A stretch of 64,000 nucleotides of DNA from Salipiger profundus (GTDB lineage: Bacteria; Pseudomonadota; Alphaproteobacteria; Rhodobacterales; Rhodobacteraceae). The notes beneath the pieces are model-generated. The model was not told where the DNA came from. It made no database searches and worked only from the letters and a program-made list of their open reading frames with translations. The DNA is taken from positions 1,071,501 through 1,135,500 of the forward strand of contig NZ_CP014796.1 of the NCBI RefSeq assembly GCF_001969385.1, written 5' to 3'. Position numbers and translations under genes: made by a program. The stretch's first letter is position 1; every line of letters begins with the position of its first letter. Shown here piece by piece: positions 8,216 through 16,550 of this stretch.

Positions 8216-8950
8216 ATGGTACCGGACTGGCTCCACTGGATTTCCATTCTCTCGCTCATCGCCGGTGCCGTCTCGGCGATCATTGTGGCGATCGACGAAA
8301 AACGCGATCCCCAGCACATGTGGATCATGAACGTCGTCTGGCCGACCGTGGCGCTGTTTGCGCATATTCTGGCGCTCTGGGCCTATTTCAAATACGGAAA
8401 GCTCGCCGCCCACAGCCGTGCGCGTCCCGCCATGCAGCGCGGCGAGCCGATGCCGAACAAGGCCAAGACACCCTTTCCCGCGATGGTCGCCAAAGGCGCC
8501 GCGCATTGCGGGAGCGGCTGCACGATCGGGGACATCCTCGCGGAGTGGATCGCCTTCGGCATCCCCGCCATCGCGGTCTGGTTCGGCTGGCAGAGCATCT
8601 TCGCCGAGAAGATCTTTGCGGTCTGGGTCTTCGATTTCATCCTCGCCTTCGTGCTTGGCGTCGCGTTCCAGTATTTTACCATCAAGCCGATGCGCGACCT
8701 CTCTCCGACGCAAGGGTTCATACAGGCGGTAAAAGCCGACACGCTCTCGCTGACGGCGTGGCAGGTCGGCATGTATGGCTTCATGGCCATCGCGCACTTC
8801 TGGCTGTTCAAGCAGGTGCTGGGGGTGAAGCTCGAGGTGCCCACCCCCGAGTTCTGGTTCATGATGCAGATCGCGATGCTCTGCGGCTTCGTGACCTCCT
8901 ACCCGGTGAACTGGTGGCTCATCCGGAAGGGCATCAAGGAAAAGATGTGA
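8216..8950 (+). CDS. DUF4396 membrane protein
   Basis: 244 residues with about six transmembrane segments. The sequence FPAMVAKGAAHCGSGCTIGD and the following membrane segments match the DUF4396 family, which is often found with copper genes. The HCGSGC motif could bind a metal. A GGAAG/AAAGGAG stretch precedes ATG 8216. It is followed by the copper chaperone gene behind its own MerR-type promoter. The family's function is not established; a role in copper handling is inferred from context. Confidence 0.75.
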   Translation: MVPDWLHWISILSLIAGAVSAIIVAIDEKRDPQHMWIMNVVWPTVALFAHILALWAYFKYGKLAAHSRARPAMQRGEPMPNKAKTPFPAMVAKGAAHCGSGCTIGDILAEWIAFGIPAIAVWFGWQSIFAEKIFAVWVFDFILAFVLGVAFQYFTIKPMRDLSPTQGFIQAVKADTLSLTAWQVGMYGFMAIAHFWLFKQVLGVKLEVPTPEFWFMMQIAMLCGFVTSYPVNWWLIRKGIKEKM

Positions 8951-8968
8951 GAACGCGCGCGGATGGCC

Positions 8969-8999
8969 TTGACCCTCCAGCGCTGGAATCCCCCATCTT
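8969..8999 (+). promoter_or_regulatory. MerR/CueR-type promoter of the CopZ-like gene
   Basis: TTGACC (8969-8974) and CATCTT (8994-8999) are separated by exactly 19 bp, the over-long spacing that MerR-family activators untwist. The spacer contains the perfect 12-bp palindrome TCCAGCGCTGGA. ATG 9030 follows with an AAAGGAGG Shine-Dalgarno. Copper induction is inferred from the downstream chaperone. No MerR/CueR gene is in this window. Confidence 0.65.
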
Positions 9000-9029
9000 T
9001 CACCCAAGGCACAATGAAAGGAGGCCCGC

Positions 9030-9227
9030 ATGAGCACCTACAAGGTCGAAGACATGAGCTGCGGTCACTGCGTCAGCACGATCGAAACTGCCGTTTCCAA
9101 GGCAGATCCCTCGGCACAAGCCACCTGTGACCTCTCGTCCAAGACGGTCGAGATCACTGGCGCAAAGGACGAGGCCGCCGTCGTGCAGGCGGTCCGCGAG
9201 GCCGGATACGAACCGTCCCCGGCCTGA
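9030..9227 (+). CDS. Copper chaperone, heavy-metal-associated domain protein (CopZ-like)
   Basis: 65 residues forming a single ferredoxin-like HMA domain. The metal site is MSCGHC near residue 9, followed by the family pattern VSTIETAVSK and EAGYEPSPA. It should bind Cu(I) in the cytoplasm and pass it to a P-type ATPase or regulator, neither of which is in the window. Its own promoter has the 19-bp MerR spacing, and a strong GC hairpin follows the stop. Confidence 0.85.
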   Translation: MSTYKVEDMSCGHCVSTIETAVSKADPSAQATCDLSSKTVEITGAKDEAAVVQAVREAGYEPSPA

Positions 9228-9243
9228 CCCACACCAACCATTC

Positions 9244-9272
9244 CGCCGGGGCGGGGGCCCCCTGCCCCGGCG
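9244..9272. terminator. GC-rich hairpin between convergent copZ-like and SHOCT genes
   Basis: CGCCGGGGC (9244-9252) pairs with GCCCCGGCG (9264-9272). There is no long T run on either side, so it may be a Rho-assisted or weak bidirectional terminator. Confidence 0.45.
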
Positions 9273-9290
9273 ACCGCCCCCTTCCCGGGG

Positions 9291-9605
9291 TCACCCGCCC
9301 AGAAGCTTCTTTCTCGTCGCGTATTCGTCCGGCTCTATCTCGCCACGGGCGAGACGCATGTCGAGCTCATCCAGAGCTCCGTGCCGCCCGCGACCGCCGC
9401 TATTGCCGCTGTCTGCGCCCTGATACTGCCGTGCGAACCAGACCACGCCGGCGACGACGAGCCCCAGAACGATCAGCCACAACACCGGCCCGAACAGCAT
9501 GGTCAGGCCATGCCCGTAGCCGTAGCCCATCATGTGACCATAGGTTTCCGCATCGGCGATGGCCGGTGTCCCGATCATGATGATTGCAGTCGTGATTGCT
9601 TTCAT
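9291..9605 (-). CDS. SHOCT-domain small membrane protein
   Basis: 104 residues. A signal/anchor (MKAITTAIIMIGTPAIADA) is followed by a Gly/His/Met/Tyr-rich stretch (YGHMMGYGYGHG), one transmembrane helix (LWLIVLGLVVAGVVWFA) and a C-terminal SHOCT motif (LDELDMRLARGEIEPDEYA, then RKKLL). The His/Met stretch is common in proteins next to copper genes. The start is fixed by GGGAGG before ATG 9605; longer upstream frames lack a Shine-Dalgarno. Function unknown. Confidence 0.75.
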   Translation of the reverse strand: MKAITTAIIMIGTPAIADAETYGHMMGYGYGHGLTMLFGPVLWLIVLGLVVAGVVWFARQYQGADSGNSGGRGRHGALDELDMRLARGEIEPDEYATRKKLLGG

Positions 9606-9781
9606 TGCTCCCTCCCTGGCCAAGCCCGGATGCCTGACCATAGGACGCCGGGCACTCGTGCTCTTTGATCGTGAGCAATTCGACAATCACATTCGACTGT
9701 TGGAACATAAAGCCCGGCTCGGGCATTCCTCCCGCAACGTGGCGACACAGGCGCCACAGTCACAGATCGGAGGAAACCCCA

Positions 9782-11167
9782 ATGACCATGCGGTTCGAAC
9801 AGATCCTTGCCGAGGGTATCGCGCAGTGTTCCTACCTGCTCGGAGATACCGGCAGCGGCACAGCGGCCGTCGTCGATCCCCGGCCCGATTGCGAAATCTA
9901 CATCGAGCGCGCCAAGGCGCTTGGACTGACCATCACGCATGTTTTCGAAACGCATATCCATGCGGATTTTCTTTCGGGTGCCCGCGAACTGGTGGCGCGT
10001 CTCGACGGTGCCCCGGAGCTCTGCGTGAGCGTCGAGGGCGGTGCGGAATACGACTTTGCACATCGCGGCATTCGCGACGGAGACCGGTTCGACTTCGGCG
10101 CACTGACGCTGGAAGTGCGACACACGCCGGGACACACGCCCGAGCACGTATCCTTCCTGCTTTACGAGAACGGCAACGAGGACCCGTGGAGCGTACTCAG
10201 CGGCGACTCCTTCTTCGTTGACTCGGTGGGCCGGCCCGACCTGCTCGGCGACGACAAGACAGAAGAGCTGACCGAAGCGCTGTTCCGCACGACGCAGGAC
10301 TTCTACATGAAGCTGCCGGACGGGGTGATCGTCTATCCCTGCCACGGCGCCGGGTCGGCCTGCGGACCTGACATCGGCGATCGCATGTCCACCACGATCG
10401 CCTACGAGAAAGCCCACAACAAGTACGTGCAGATCACCGATCTGGAGGATTTCAAGCAGGAGATGACCAACGATGCCCCGCCGGTACCGACGCATTACCC
10501 CCGCCTCAAGAAGGTGAATGCCGCCGGGCCGGACGTGATGCATGGCCTGCCGCGCTGCATCGGCAAGACACCCGACGCCTTCGAGGCCCTGCTGAACGAC
10601 GGCGGGGTGCAGCTGGTCGACGTGAGGGACATGCTGGCCTTTGGCGGCGGTTTCATCTCCGGGGCGATCAACATTGGGCTCCAGCCCGAGCTTTCGGTCT
10701 GGGCCGGCTGGCTGCTCGACCCCGAGACGCCCATCGCGCTCGTGACCGAGAACGACGCACAGGCGGACGAGGCCGTGCAAATGCTCTGGCGCGTCGGCTT
10801 CACACACTTTGCCGGCTATCTTGCCGGGGGAATCGGCGCGTGGCGTCAAGGCGGGCGTCCGCTCGAGCACATCCACCAGATGACCGTGCATGAGCTCAGG
10901 AACGCCGACGTTCGCCCACTCGACGTGCGCAAGGACGAGGAATGGCAGGGCGGTCGGATCCCCGACGCGCATCACCTGTTCCTCGGCACACTCGACGACG
11001 GATTGGATGAGCTGCACCCCGAGACGCCCTATGCCACCTATTGCCAGAGCGGCTTCCGCGCCAGCATCGCGGCGAGCCTCCTGCACCGCAAGGGCTTCAA
11101 ACAGGTCTGCAACGTGCCCGGCAGTTTCGGAGCATGGCAGGCCCAGGGTTTCGACATCGAAACCTGA
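9782..11167 (+). CDS. Persulfide-dioxygenase-like MBL hydrolase fused to two rhodanese domains
   Basis: 461 residues. The N-terminal metallo-beta-lactamase domain has ETHIHADFLSG, RHTPGHTPEHVSF, GDSFFVDSVGRPDL and YPCHGAG, the ETHE1-like pattern that binds a single iron and oxidises glutathione persulfide. The second His of the usual HxHxDH is Phe, compatible with one metal. Two rhodanese domains follow (from about 265 and 370). Only the second keeps the catalytic Cys loop CQSGFRAS; the first has VTEND in that place. GGAGG precedes ATG 9782. Organisation resembles CstB-type sulfide detoxification proteins. Confidence 0.8.
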   Translation: MTMRFEQILAEGIAQCSYLLGDTGSGTAAVVDPRPDCEIYIERAKALGLTITHVFETHIHADFLSGARELVARLDGAPELCVSVEGGAEYDFAHRGIRDGDRFDFGALTLEVRHTPGHTPEHVSFLLYENGNEDPWSVLSGDSFFVDSVGRPDLLGDDKTEELTEALFRTTQDFYMKLPDGVIVYPCHGAGSACGPDIGDRMSTTIAYEKAHNKYVQITDLEDFKQEMTNDAPPVPTHYPRLKKVNAAGPDVMHGLPRCIGKTPDAFEALLNDGGVQLVDVRDMLAFGGGFISGAINIGLQPELSVWAGWLLDPETPIALVTENDAQADEAVQMLWRVGFTHFAGYLAGGIGAWRQGGRPLEHIHQMTVHELRNADVRPLDVRKDEEWQGGRIPDAHHLFLGTLDDGLDELHPETPYATYCQSGFRASIAASLLHRKGFKQVCNVPGSFGAWQAQGFDIET

Positions 11168-11387
11168 TCGCCCGGCCGCGTGATCGCCACCGGGCGGCAC
11201 GCGATCCTGACGCGCATCGGGGGACTTCGGCCATTACGGCGCAAGTCCCCTGCATGCTTTCAGGCCACCGCCTTTTCGCGTGCCAAGGTTCGGTCTCGTT
11301 CAGACGCCGGAAAGCGAAGTCCCAGCTTCCTCACGACCTCCGGCCTGCATCGCTGCATTCTTGAGTTGCAGGTATTTCAGTAAATGC

Positions 11388-11394
11388 TTAATTA
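11388..11394. promoter_or_regulatory. Candidate TetR operator half, TTAATTA, before the regulator gene
   Basis: TTAATTA lies 20 bp upstream of the TetR ATG in GC-rich surroundings. The same AT-rich string recurs in the promoter of the downstream operon (about 12116-12124). A shared operator for autoregulation and operon control is inferred from this repetition. Confidence 0.3.
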
Positions 11395-11414
11395 CAGAGG
11401 CGGAGGTATCCGCC

Positions 11415-12077
11415 ATGTCGAACACGAAACCAGCCGGCCCGAAAACGCGCAAAACCCGGAATTCCGAGCTTAGCAAGGCGGAGATCCTGCACGCGGCACA
11501 GGTCGAGTTTTCCAGTTGCGGCTTCGACGGTGCCCGCGTGAGCCGTATCGCTCAGGCTGCCGGTGTGAACATCAACCTTGTCTACCATTACTTCGGAAAC
11601 AAGGAAGCGCTGTTCATCGCGGTGATGGAGGCGGCCTACATAACCATTCGGACCCACCACAAGTATCTCGAACTTCTGCGGCTCGACCCGGTGGATGCGA
11701 TGACGGAACTGGTCCGTGCGACCTTCGACCTGTTCGCCGACAACCCGCACATCATCGGCCTGCTCAGCTCCGAAAACATGCACGGAGCCAAGCACATCCG
11801 GCAGTCCGACCAGATCCGAAACCTCTACAACCCGCTCCTCGAAACCATCCGAGAAACCCTGGACCGGGGCGAGAGCAAGGGCCTCTTCCGGTCGGGTATC
11901 GACGCGGTCGAGCTGTTCATCTCGATCAACGCCGAATGCTACTTCTACCTGAGCAACCAGCACACGCTTGGCTTCATCCTGCATCGGGACCTGACCAGCG
12001 CAGAGAGCCGCGCGCGCCGGAAGGACCACGTGGTCGACGTCATCCTCTCGTTCCTGCGAGCCCACGGCAACAGTTAA
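11415..12077 (+). CDS. TetR/AcrR-family transcriptional regulator
   Basis: 220 residues. The N-terminal helix-turn-helix is canonical (AEILHAAQVEFSSCGFDGAR, then VSRIAQAAGVNINLVYHYFG and NKEALFIAVMEAAY). The C-terminal ligand domain resembles the RutR/TetR_C_6-like group. GGAGG lies close upstream of ATG 11415. It stands just before, and on the same strand as, the epimerase/ABC/FAH/GMC operon, separated by an AT-rich promoter, and is the likely local repressor. Confidence 0.85.
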   Translation: MSNTKPAGPKTRKTRNSELSKAEILHAAQVEFSSCGFDGARVSRIAQAAGVNINLVYHYFGNKEALFIAVMEAAYITIRTHHKYLELLRLDPVDAMTELVRATFDLFADNPHIIGLLSSENMHGAKHIRQSDQIRNLYNPLLETIRETLDRGESKGLFRSGIDAVELFISINAECYFYLSNQHTLGFILHRDLTSAESRARRKDHVVDVILSFLRAHGNS

Positions 12078-12097
12078 GCGGATTCTTAAAAAAGCTT

Positions 12098-12130
12098 TTG
12101 ACAGGGCTCGGTCGGTTAATTAATTATAAA
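12098..12130 (+). promoter_or_regulatory. Promoter of the catabolic operon with AT-rich operator
   Basis: TTGACA (12098-12103) is a perfect -35. TAATTA lies 17 bp further (12121-12126) and TATAAA at 12125-12130. The segment GGTTAATTAATTATAAAC followed by TTAGTTAGTT is strikingly AT-rich for this genome and overlaps the -10, as a TetR operator would. Confidence 0.6.
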
Positions 12131-12159
12131 CTTAGTTAGTTGATGGGAGGAGACCCAAG

Positions 12160-12213
12160 ATGCTCGACGGAAACCGGTTTTCCAAGTTCCCCGAACGCAT
12201 GGAAGAAGAGTAA
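12160..12213 (+). CDS. 17-codon leader frame ending at an in-frame TAA, apparent N-terminus of the epimerase
   Basis: ATG 12160 has a strong Shine-Dalgarno (GGGAGGAG). It encodes MLDGNRFSKFPERMEEE and stops at TAA 12211-12213. The stop is in the same frame as the epimerase, and reading through gives FLEEF then MSRPPEWLAERLG. That looks like a continuous N-terminus of the enzyme interrupted by one nonsense codon (for example GAA to TAA). It could instead be a leader peptide. Confidence 0.5.
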   Translation: MLDGNRFSKFPERMEEE

Positions 12214-12228
12214 TTTCTTGAAGAATTC

Positions 12229-13203
12229 ATGTCGCGCCCGCCGGAATGGCTGGCCGAGCGCCTCGGCGCGCTGGAAGGCGACATCATCGTCCTGGGCGTC
12301 GGCGGCAAGGTCGGACCCACGCTGGCCCGCATGGCCAAGCGGGCCGTGCCGGACAAGCGCGTCATCGGTGTCGCGCGCTTCTCGGACACGGACGTGCGCC
12401 GTCGTCTCGAGGACTGGGGCATCGAAACCGTGGCCTGCGACCTGCTCGACCGGGAAGCCGTCGAGCAGGTGCCTAAGGCGGCGAACGTCATCTACATGGC
12501 GGGCAAGAAGTTCGGCACCGACGAAGACCCCTCCTTTGCCTGGGCGATGAACACCCATGTGCCGGCGCTCGTGGCAGAAAGCTTTCGCGACTCGCGCATC
12601 GTCGCCTTCTCGACGCTTTGCGTCTATCCCTTCGCCCCCGTCGCCGAAGGCGGCTGGAGCGAGGAGGTCCAGCCCGGTCCGACCGGGGACTACGCGACAA
12701 GCTGCGTCGGACGCGAGCGGATCTTCACCCACTTCTCGCGCAAGTACGAGACTCCCGGCCGCCTGGCCCGGCTGAACTACGCCATCGACATGCGCTACGG
12801 CGTGCTGCACGACATCGCGACCTGGGTCCGCAACGGCACCCCCATCCCGGTTGGCACCGGCTATGCCTCGGTCATCTGGCAGGGGGACGCCATCGCCCAG
12901 ATCCTCGGCGCGCTGGCCCACGCGACGGTGCCCTCGAGCCCGATCAACATCGGCGGCCCCGAGCACATGAGCGTCATCATGGCGGCGCGGGAATTCGGCC
13001 GTCGCTTCGGCAAGGAGCCGGTCTTCGAGGGAGAGGTCGAAGACCGGGGCTGGTATAACAACACGCTGACCGCGCAGAAGCTTTTCGGATACCCGTCGGT
13101 TCCCCTCGCGGTCATGATCGACTGGGTTGCGGACTGGATCGAGCGCGACATGCCGAGCCACGACAAGCCGACGCACTACGAGGAACGCGGCGGCCAGTTC
13201 TGA
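12229..13203 (+). CDS. NAD-dependent epimerase/dehydratase family protein
   Basis: 324 residues as read from ATG 12229. The nucleotide-binding loop is VLGVGGKVGPTLARMA, followed by an extended SDR pattern (VIYMAGKKFG, then VAFSTLCVYPFAP). The Tyr-x-x-x-Lys pair is not evident in the usual place, so it may not be a classical epimerase. Only a poor GAAGAA lies before this ATG, whereas a strong Shine-Dalgarno serves the in-frame ATG 12160 before the TAA at 12211. Expression may depend on restart or readthrough. It is the first gene of the catabolic operon. Confidence 0.7.
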   Translation: MSRPPEWLAERLGALEGDIIVLGVGGKVGPTLARMAKRAVPDKRVIGVARFSDTDVRRRLEDWGIETVACDLLDREAVEQVPKAANVIYMAGKKFGTDEDPSFAWAMNTHVPALVAESFRDSRIVAFSTLCVYPFAPVAEGGWSEEVQPGPTGDYATSCVGRERIFTHFSRKYETPGRLARLNYAIDMRYGVLHDIATWVRNGTPIPVGTGYASVIWQGDAIAQILGALAHATVPSSPINIGGPEHMSVIMAAREFGRRFGKEPVFEGEVEDRGWYNNTLTAQKLFGYPSVPLAVMIDWVADWIERDMPSHDKPTHYEERGGQF

Positions 13204-13268
13204 GAAGGACCGGTGCTGCGGGGCGGCCGGGACAAGAAACGGCCCCGCACTCTAGGGAGGAGAACAAC

Positions 13269-14261
13269 ATGACGAACTTCGGAAAGACGCTTGGCGGCGC
13301 CGTCGCCACCACGATCTGCCTCGCGTCGGCCGCCACGGCCGCGGAACGGGTGGATTTCATTCTCAACTGGACCGTCGCAGGCTCGCATGCGCCGATCTAC
13401 TACGCACTGCAACAGGGATGGTTCGAGGAGGCGGGTGTCGATCTCAGGGTCGAGACCGGCAAGGGCTCCACCCTCGCTGCGCAGAAGGTCGGTGTCGGCG
13501 CATCCGACATGGGCATCGCCGATCTCGGCACCACCATCGTCGCGCGCGGCGCCGGCGCCGACCTGGTCGCGGTCATGAACATCTTCGCGAACTCGCCCTA
13601 CCAGTTCTACTGGCTGAAGAGTTCGGGCATCGAGTCCCTGAGGGATTTCTCCGGCCGCAAGCTCGGCAATCCCCCGGGCGACGCGGCGCGGGCGATGTGG
13701 CCTGCGGTCGCCGCTGCCGAGGGACTGGAACCCGACGCGGTCGACTGGGTCAACATCGCGCCGAACGCGAAGGTAAGCGCCCTGAAGTCCGGCGCCATCG
13801 ACGGCACGAGCTTCTTCGCCAACTTCCACTACGTCATGCAGGACGCCTTCGGCGACGATCTTGCCCATGTCGCGCTGCGCGACGTCGGGCTCAACCCCTA
13901 CGGCAACTCCGTCGTGGCCAATGGAGACTGGCTCGAGGCGAACCCCGAGCTTGCGGACGCCACCGTGAAGACGCTGCAGCGGGCCTATCGCTACTGCGTC
14001 GATCACAGCGAGGAATGCGTCAGCGTCCTGCCCGACTATGCCTCGGGCGTCGATCCCGACCAGGAAATCCGCAACTGGAGCGCTGTCGTCGAGCTGATGA
14101 CCGACGAAACCAGCCGCAGCAAGGGGCTGGGCTGGTTCGATCCCGACCGCATCGTGTCGGACATCGCACTGGTGGAGAAGTACTTCGACGTGGCGTCGCC
14201 CATCGAAGCCGAAAATCTCTACACGAACGAGCTCCTGGACCCGTCGGTCACCATGCCCTGA
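13269..14261 (+). CDS. ABC transporter substrate-binding protein, NMT1/THI5-like
   Basis: 330 residues with a cleavable signal (TLGGAVATTICLASAATAA). The mature start (VDFILNWTVAGSHAPIYYAL, then QQGWFEEAGVDLRVETGKG) is the NMT1/SsuA/TauA-type periplasmic binding protein pattern, a family that captures pyrimidine-like, sulfonate or other small organic ligands. GGGAGG precedes ATG 13269. The permease and ATPase genes follow, so it defines the import system of this operon. The ligand is not known. Confidence 0.85.
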   Translation: MTNFGKTLGGAVATTICLASAATAAERVDFILNWTVAGSHAPIYYALQQGWFEEAGVDLRVETGKGSTLAAQKVGVGASDMGIADLGTTIVARGAGADLVAVMNIFANSPYQFYWLKSSGIESLRDFSGRKLGNPPGDAARAMWPAVAAAEGLEPDAVDWVNIAPNAKVSALKSGAIDGTSFFANFHYVMQDAFGDDLAHVALRDVGLNPYGNSVVANGDWLEANPELADATVKTLQRAYRYCVDHSEECVSVLPDYASGVDPDQEIRNWSAVVELMTDETSRSKGLGWFDPDRIVSDIALVEKYFDVASPIEAENLYTNELLDPSVTMP

Positions 14262-14346
14262 GACGCGCGCGGCGCCTGTCGTCTCGCGACTGGCGCCGCC
14301 GTTCTCGGGCGACGGAGCGACAGCCTCAGTCTCAATAGGACCATCC

Positions 14347-15123
14347 ATGTCTGACACACCCAATTCAACGGGCGGCCGCCTGCTCGACAAGTATGCCGGT
14401 CCGCTGGTGGCACATCTTCTGCTCATCGGCCTCTGGCAGGTGGTCGCAAGCCTGCCGTCCATGCCCACCTACATCCTGCCATCGCCGCTCGAGACGCTTG
14501 CGACGCTGGGAGACGAGGGCAACGACTGGATCGCCAACACCGCCGTCACCGCCACCGAGATCGTCGGCGGTTTCGTCATCGCAGTGATCGTCGGCGTCGC
14601 CATCGCGCTGATCTTCTCGTGGAGCCGCCGCACGCTCGAGTGGGGCATGCCGCTGCTGGTGACGCTCAACATGATCCCCAAGGTGGCACTCGGACCGATC
14701 ATCATCGTCTGGATGTCCTACGGGATCAGCACGAATACCGTGATCGCCTTCACCATCTGCTTCTTTCCGATCGTCATCACCACGTCGCGCGGCCTGTCCG
14801 AGGTCGAACCCGAGATGCTCTATCTCGCGCGCTCGCTGCGGGCTTCGAAGTGGCAGATCTTCACCAAGATCCAGTTTCCCGGCGCCCTCCCCTATGTCTT
14901 CTCGGGAATGAAGGTCGCCGCCGTTCTCGCGGTCGCCGGCGCCATCGTGGGCGAATTCATCGGCTCGGAGCGCGGGCTCGGCTACCTGATGCTCCAGGTC
15001 CAGATCAATCTCGATACCGCCACGATGTTCATGTGCGTGCTGCTGATCTCGCTGATCGGGATGCTGCTCTACGGCGCGGTGGACCTGCTCGAACGCCTCA
15101 CCCTCGGCAAGGGAGACTCCTGA
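14347..15123 (+). CDS. ABC transporter permease (SsuC/TauC type)
   Basis: 258 residues with about six transmembrane segments. The permease EAA loop is visible (EPEMLYLARSLRASKWQIFT, then KIQFPGALPYVFSGMKVA). It is the membrane channel partner of the NMT1-like binding protein. Its TGA overlaps the ATG of the ATPase gene by one base (TGATG), implying coupled translation. Confidence 0.9.
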   Translation: MSDTPNSTGGRLLDKYAGPLVAHLLLIGLWQVVASLPSMPTYILPSPLETLATLGDEGNDWIANTAVTATEIVGGFVIAVIVGVAIALIFSWSRRTLEWGMPLLVTLNMIPKVALGPIIIVWMSYGISTNTVIAFTICFFPIVITTSRGLSEVEPEMLYLARSLRASKWQIFTKIQFPGALPYVFSGMKVAAVLAVAGAIVGEFIGSERGLGYLMLQVQINLDTATMFMCVLLISLIGMLLYGAVDLLERLTLGKGDS

Positions 15124-15890
15124 TGAGCAATCAAGCCTTCATCGAACTCGAGAATGTCCAGAAGGTCTACGGCCAGGGCGGCAAGAACCCCTACATGGCC
15201 CTGTCCGACGTCACCCTGTCGATCAACGAGGGAGAGCTTGTCTCGATCGTCGGCCCGTCCGGCTGCGGCAAGTCGACCCTGCTGATGATCCTGTCGGGCC
15301 TGACCTCGCACGAGGGCGGCACCGTCCGCGTCGGCAACGAGACGACCAGCTTCGACGCCACCCGCGACGTGGGCATGGTCTTTCAGCAGGCCCTGCTCCT
15401 GAACTGGCGCACCATCCTCGACAACGTGCTGCTTCCGGCCGAGATCCTGCAGATGCCGATGAAACCGGCACGCGAGCGCGCCCGCGAGCTGCTCGACCTG
15501 GTCGGCCTGTCCGGGCATGAAAACAAGTATCCCAAGCAGCTCTCGGGCGGCCAGAGGCAACGCGTGGCCATCGCCCGGGCGCTCATCCACGACCCCAAGC
15601 TCATCATGATGGACGAGCCCTTCGGCGCGCTCGACGCGCTCACGCGCGAGAAGATGAACCTCGAACTGCTCCGGATCTGGGAAGCCAGCGGCAAGACCAT
15701 CCTGTTCGTCACGCATGGCATCTCCGAGGCGGTGCTGCTCGGTTCGCGGATCGCCGTCATGACCTCGGGTCCGGCACGGATGGCGGCGGCAATCGACGTC
15801 GACCTGCCCTACCCCCGCACGCTCGACATGAAGACACACGAGGCCTTCGGGGCCTACACGCGGCAGGTCTACGGCCTGCTGGGAATGTAA
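15123..15890 (+). CDS. ABC transporter ATP-binding protein (SsuB/TauB type)
   Basis: 255 residues. Walker A is GPSGCGKST, Q-loop MVFQQALLL, signature LSGGQRQRVAIARAL, Walker B LIMMDEPFGALDALT, and the switch His is in LFVTHGISEAVLLG. All elements for ATP hydrolysis are present. It energises the importer with the preceding two genes and starts inside the permease stop codon. Confidence 0.92.
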   Translation: MSNQAFIELENVQKVYGQGGKNPYMALSDVTLSINEGELVSIVGPSGCGKSTLLMILSGLTSHEGGTVRVGNETTSFDATRDVGMVFQQALLLNWRTILDNVLLPAEILQMPMKPARERARELLDLVGLSGHENKYPKQLSGGQRQRVAIARALIHDPKLIMMDEPFGALDALTREKMNLELLRIWEASGKTILFVTHGISEAVLLGSRIAVMTSGPARMAAAIDVDLPYPRTLDMKTHEAFGAYTRQVYGLLGM

Positions 15891-15905
15891 GGGAAGGAGC
15901 CCGAC

Positions 15906-16550
15906 ATGACCGGAACCGGTCTCATGGCCTTCTGGGCCGATATCGACGCGGATTACCTGCAGCGGTACCAGGAATGGCACAACTGCGAACACATCCCCGA
16001 GCGAGTCTCGATCCCGGGATTCCGCGAGGGTCGTCGCTATCGGCTGCGCGGCCGCGACGGCGCCTTCCTGATGATGTACGAGACGGAGGCACCGGAAACG
16101 CTGTCGTCGGACGCCTACCTTGCCGCGCTCAACGCGCCGACGGTCTGGACGCGCGAGGCCCTGACCCATTTCCGCGATCCGGTGCGCAACATCTACCGGC
16201 TTCAGGACAGCAGCGGTGCGCCCGGCCCCTTCGCGGCACCCTGGATCGCGAGCCTGCGGTTCAACGCGGCGGAGCTGCCCGAGCGCTGGCTCTCCGGCCT
16301 GCGCGCGGCGCCCGATGTCACCCGCCTGCGTCTCTACGCGGTCGACGAGGACATCTCGAACATCATGACCTCCGAGCGCAGCGTCTACGGCGGCGGCCCG
16401 GGCGAGCAGCAATACCTGCTGCTCGTCGAAACCGCGAGCCCCGAGGCGGCGCAGGCCGCCTTCACCGACCTGCCCGACAGCTGCACCGACGCCTTCGCCG
16501 ACGAGGGCTGGCTGGAAATCTCACACGAATGGAAAGGAACGACGACATGA
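15906..16550 (+). CDS. Dimeric alpha/beta-barrel (EthD-like) protein of unknown function
   Basis: 214 residues without a signal peptide. The opening MAFWADIDADYLQRYQEWHN followed by EHIPERVSIPGF resembles proteins built of two ferredoxin-like dimeric alpha/beta-barrel repeats, found beside aromatic or cyclic-compound degradation genes. The second half (from about residue 110) seems to repeat the fold (PWIASLRFNAAE, then GEQQYLLLVETAS). Its stop overlaps the FAH start (ATGA). It may be an isomerase or dehydratase-like helper; no specific function is assigned. Confidence 0.6.
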   Translation: MTGTGLMAFWADIDADYLQRYQEWHNCEHIPERVSIPGFREGRRYRLRGRDGAFLMMYETEAPETLSSDAYLAALNAPTVWTREALTHFRDPVRNIYRLQDSSGAPGPFAAPWIASLRFNAAELPERWLSGLRAAPDVTRLRLYAVDEDISNIMTSERSVYGGGPGEQQYLLLVETASPEAAQAAFTDLPDSCTDAFADEGWLEISHEWKGTTT

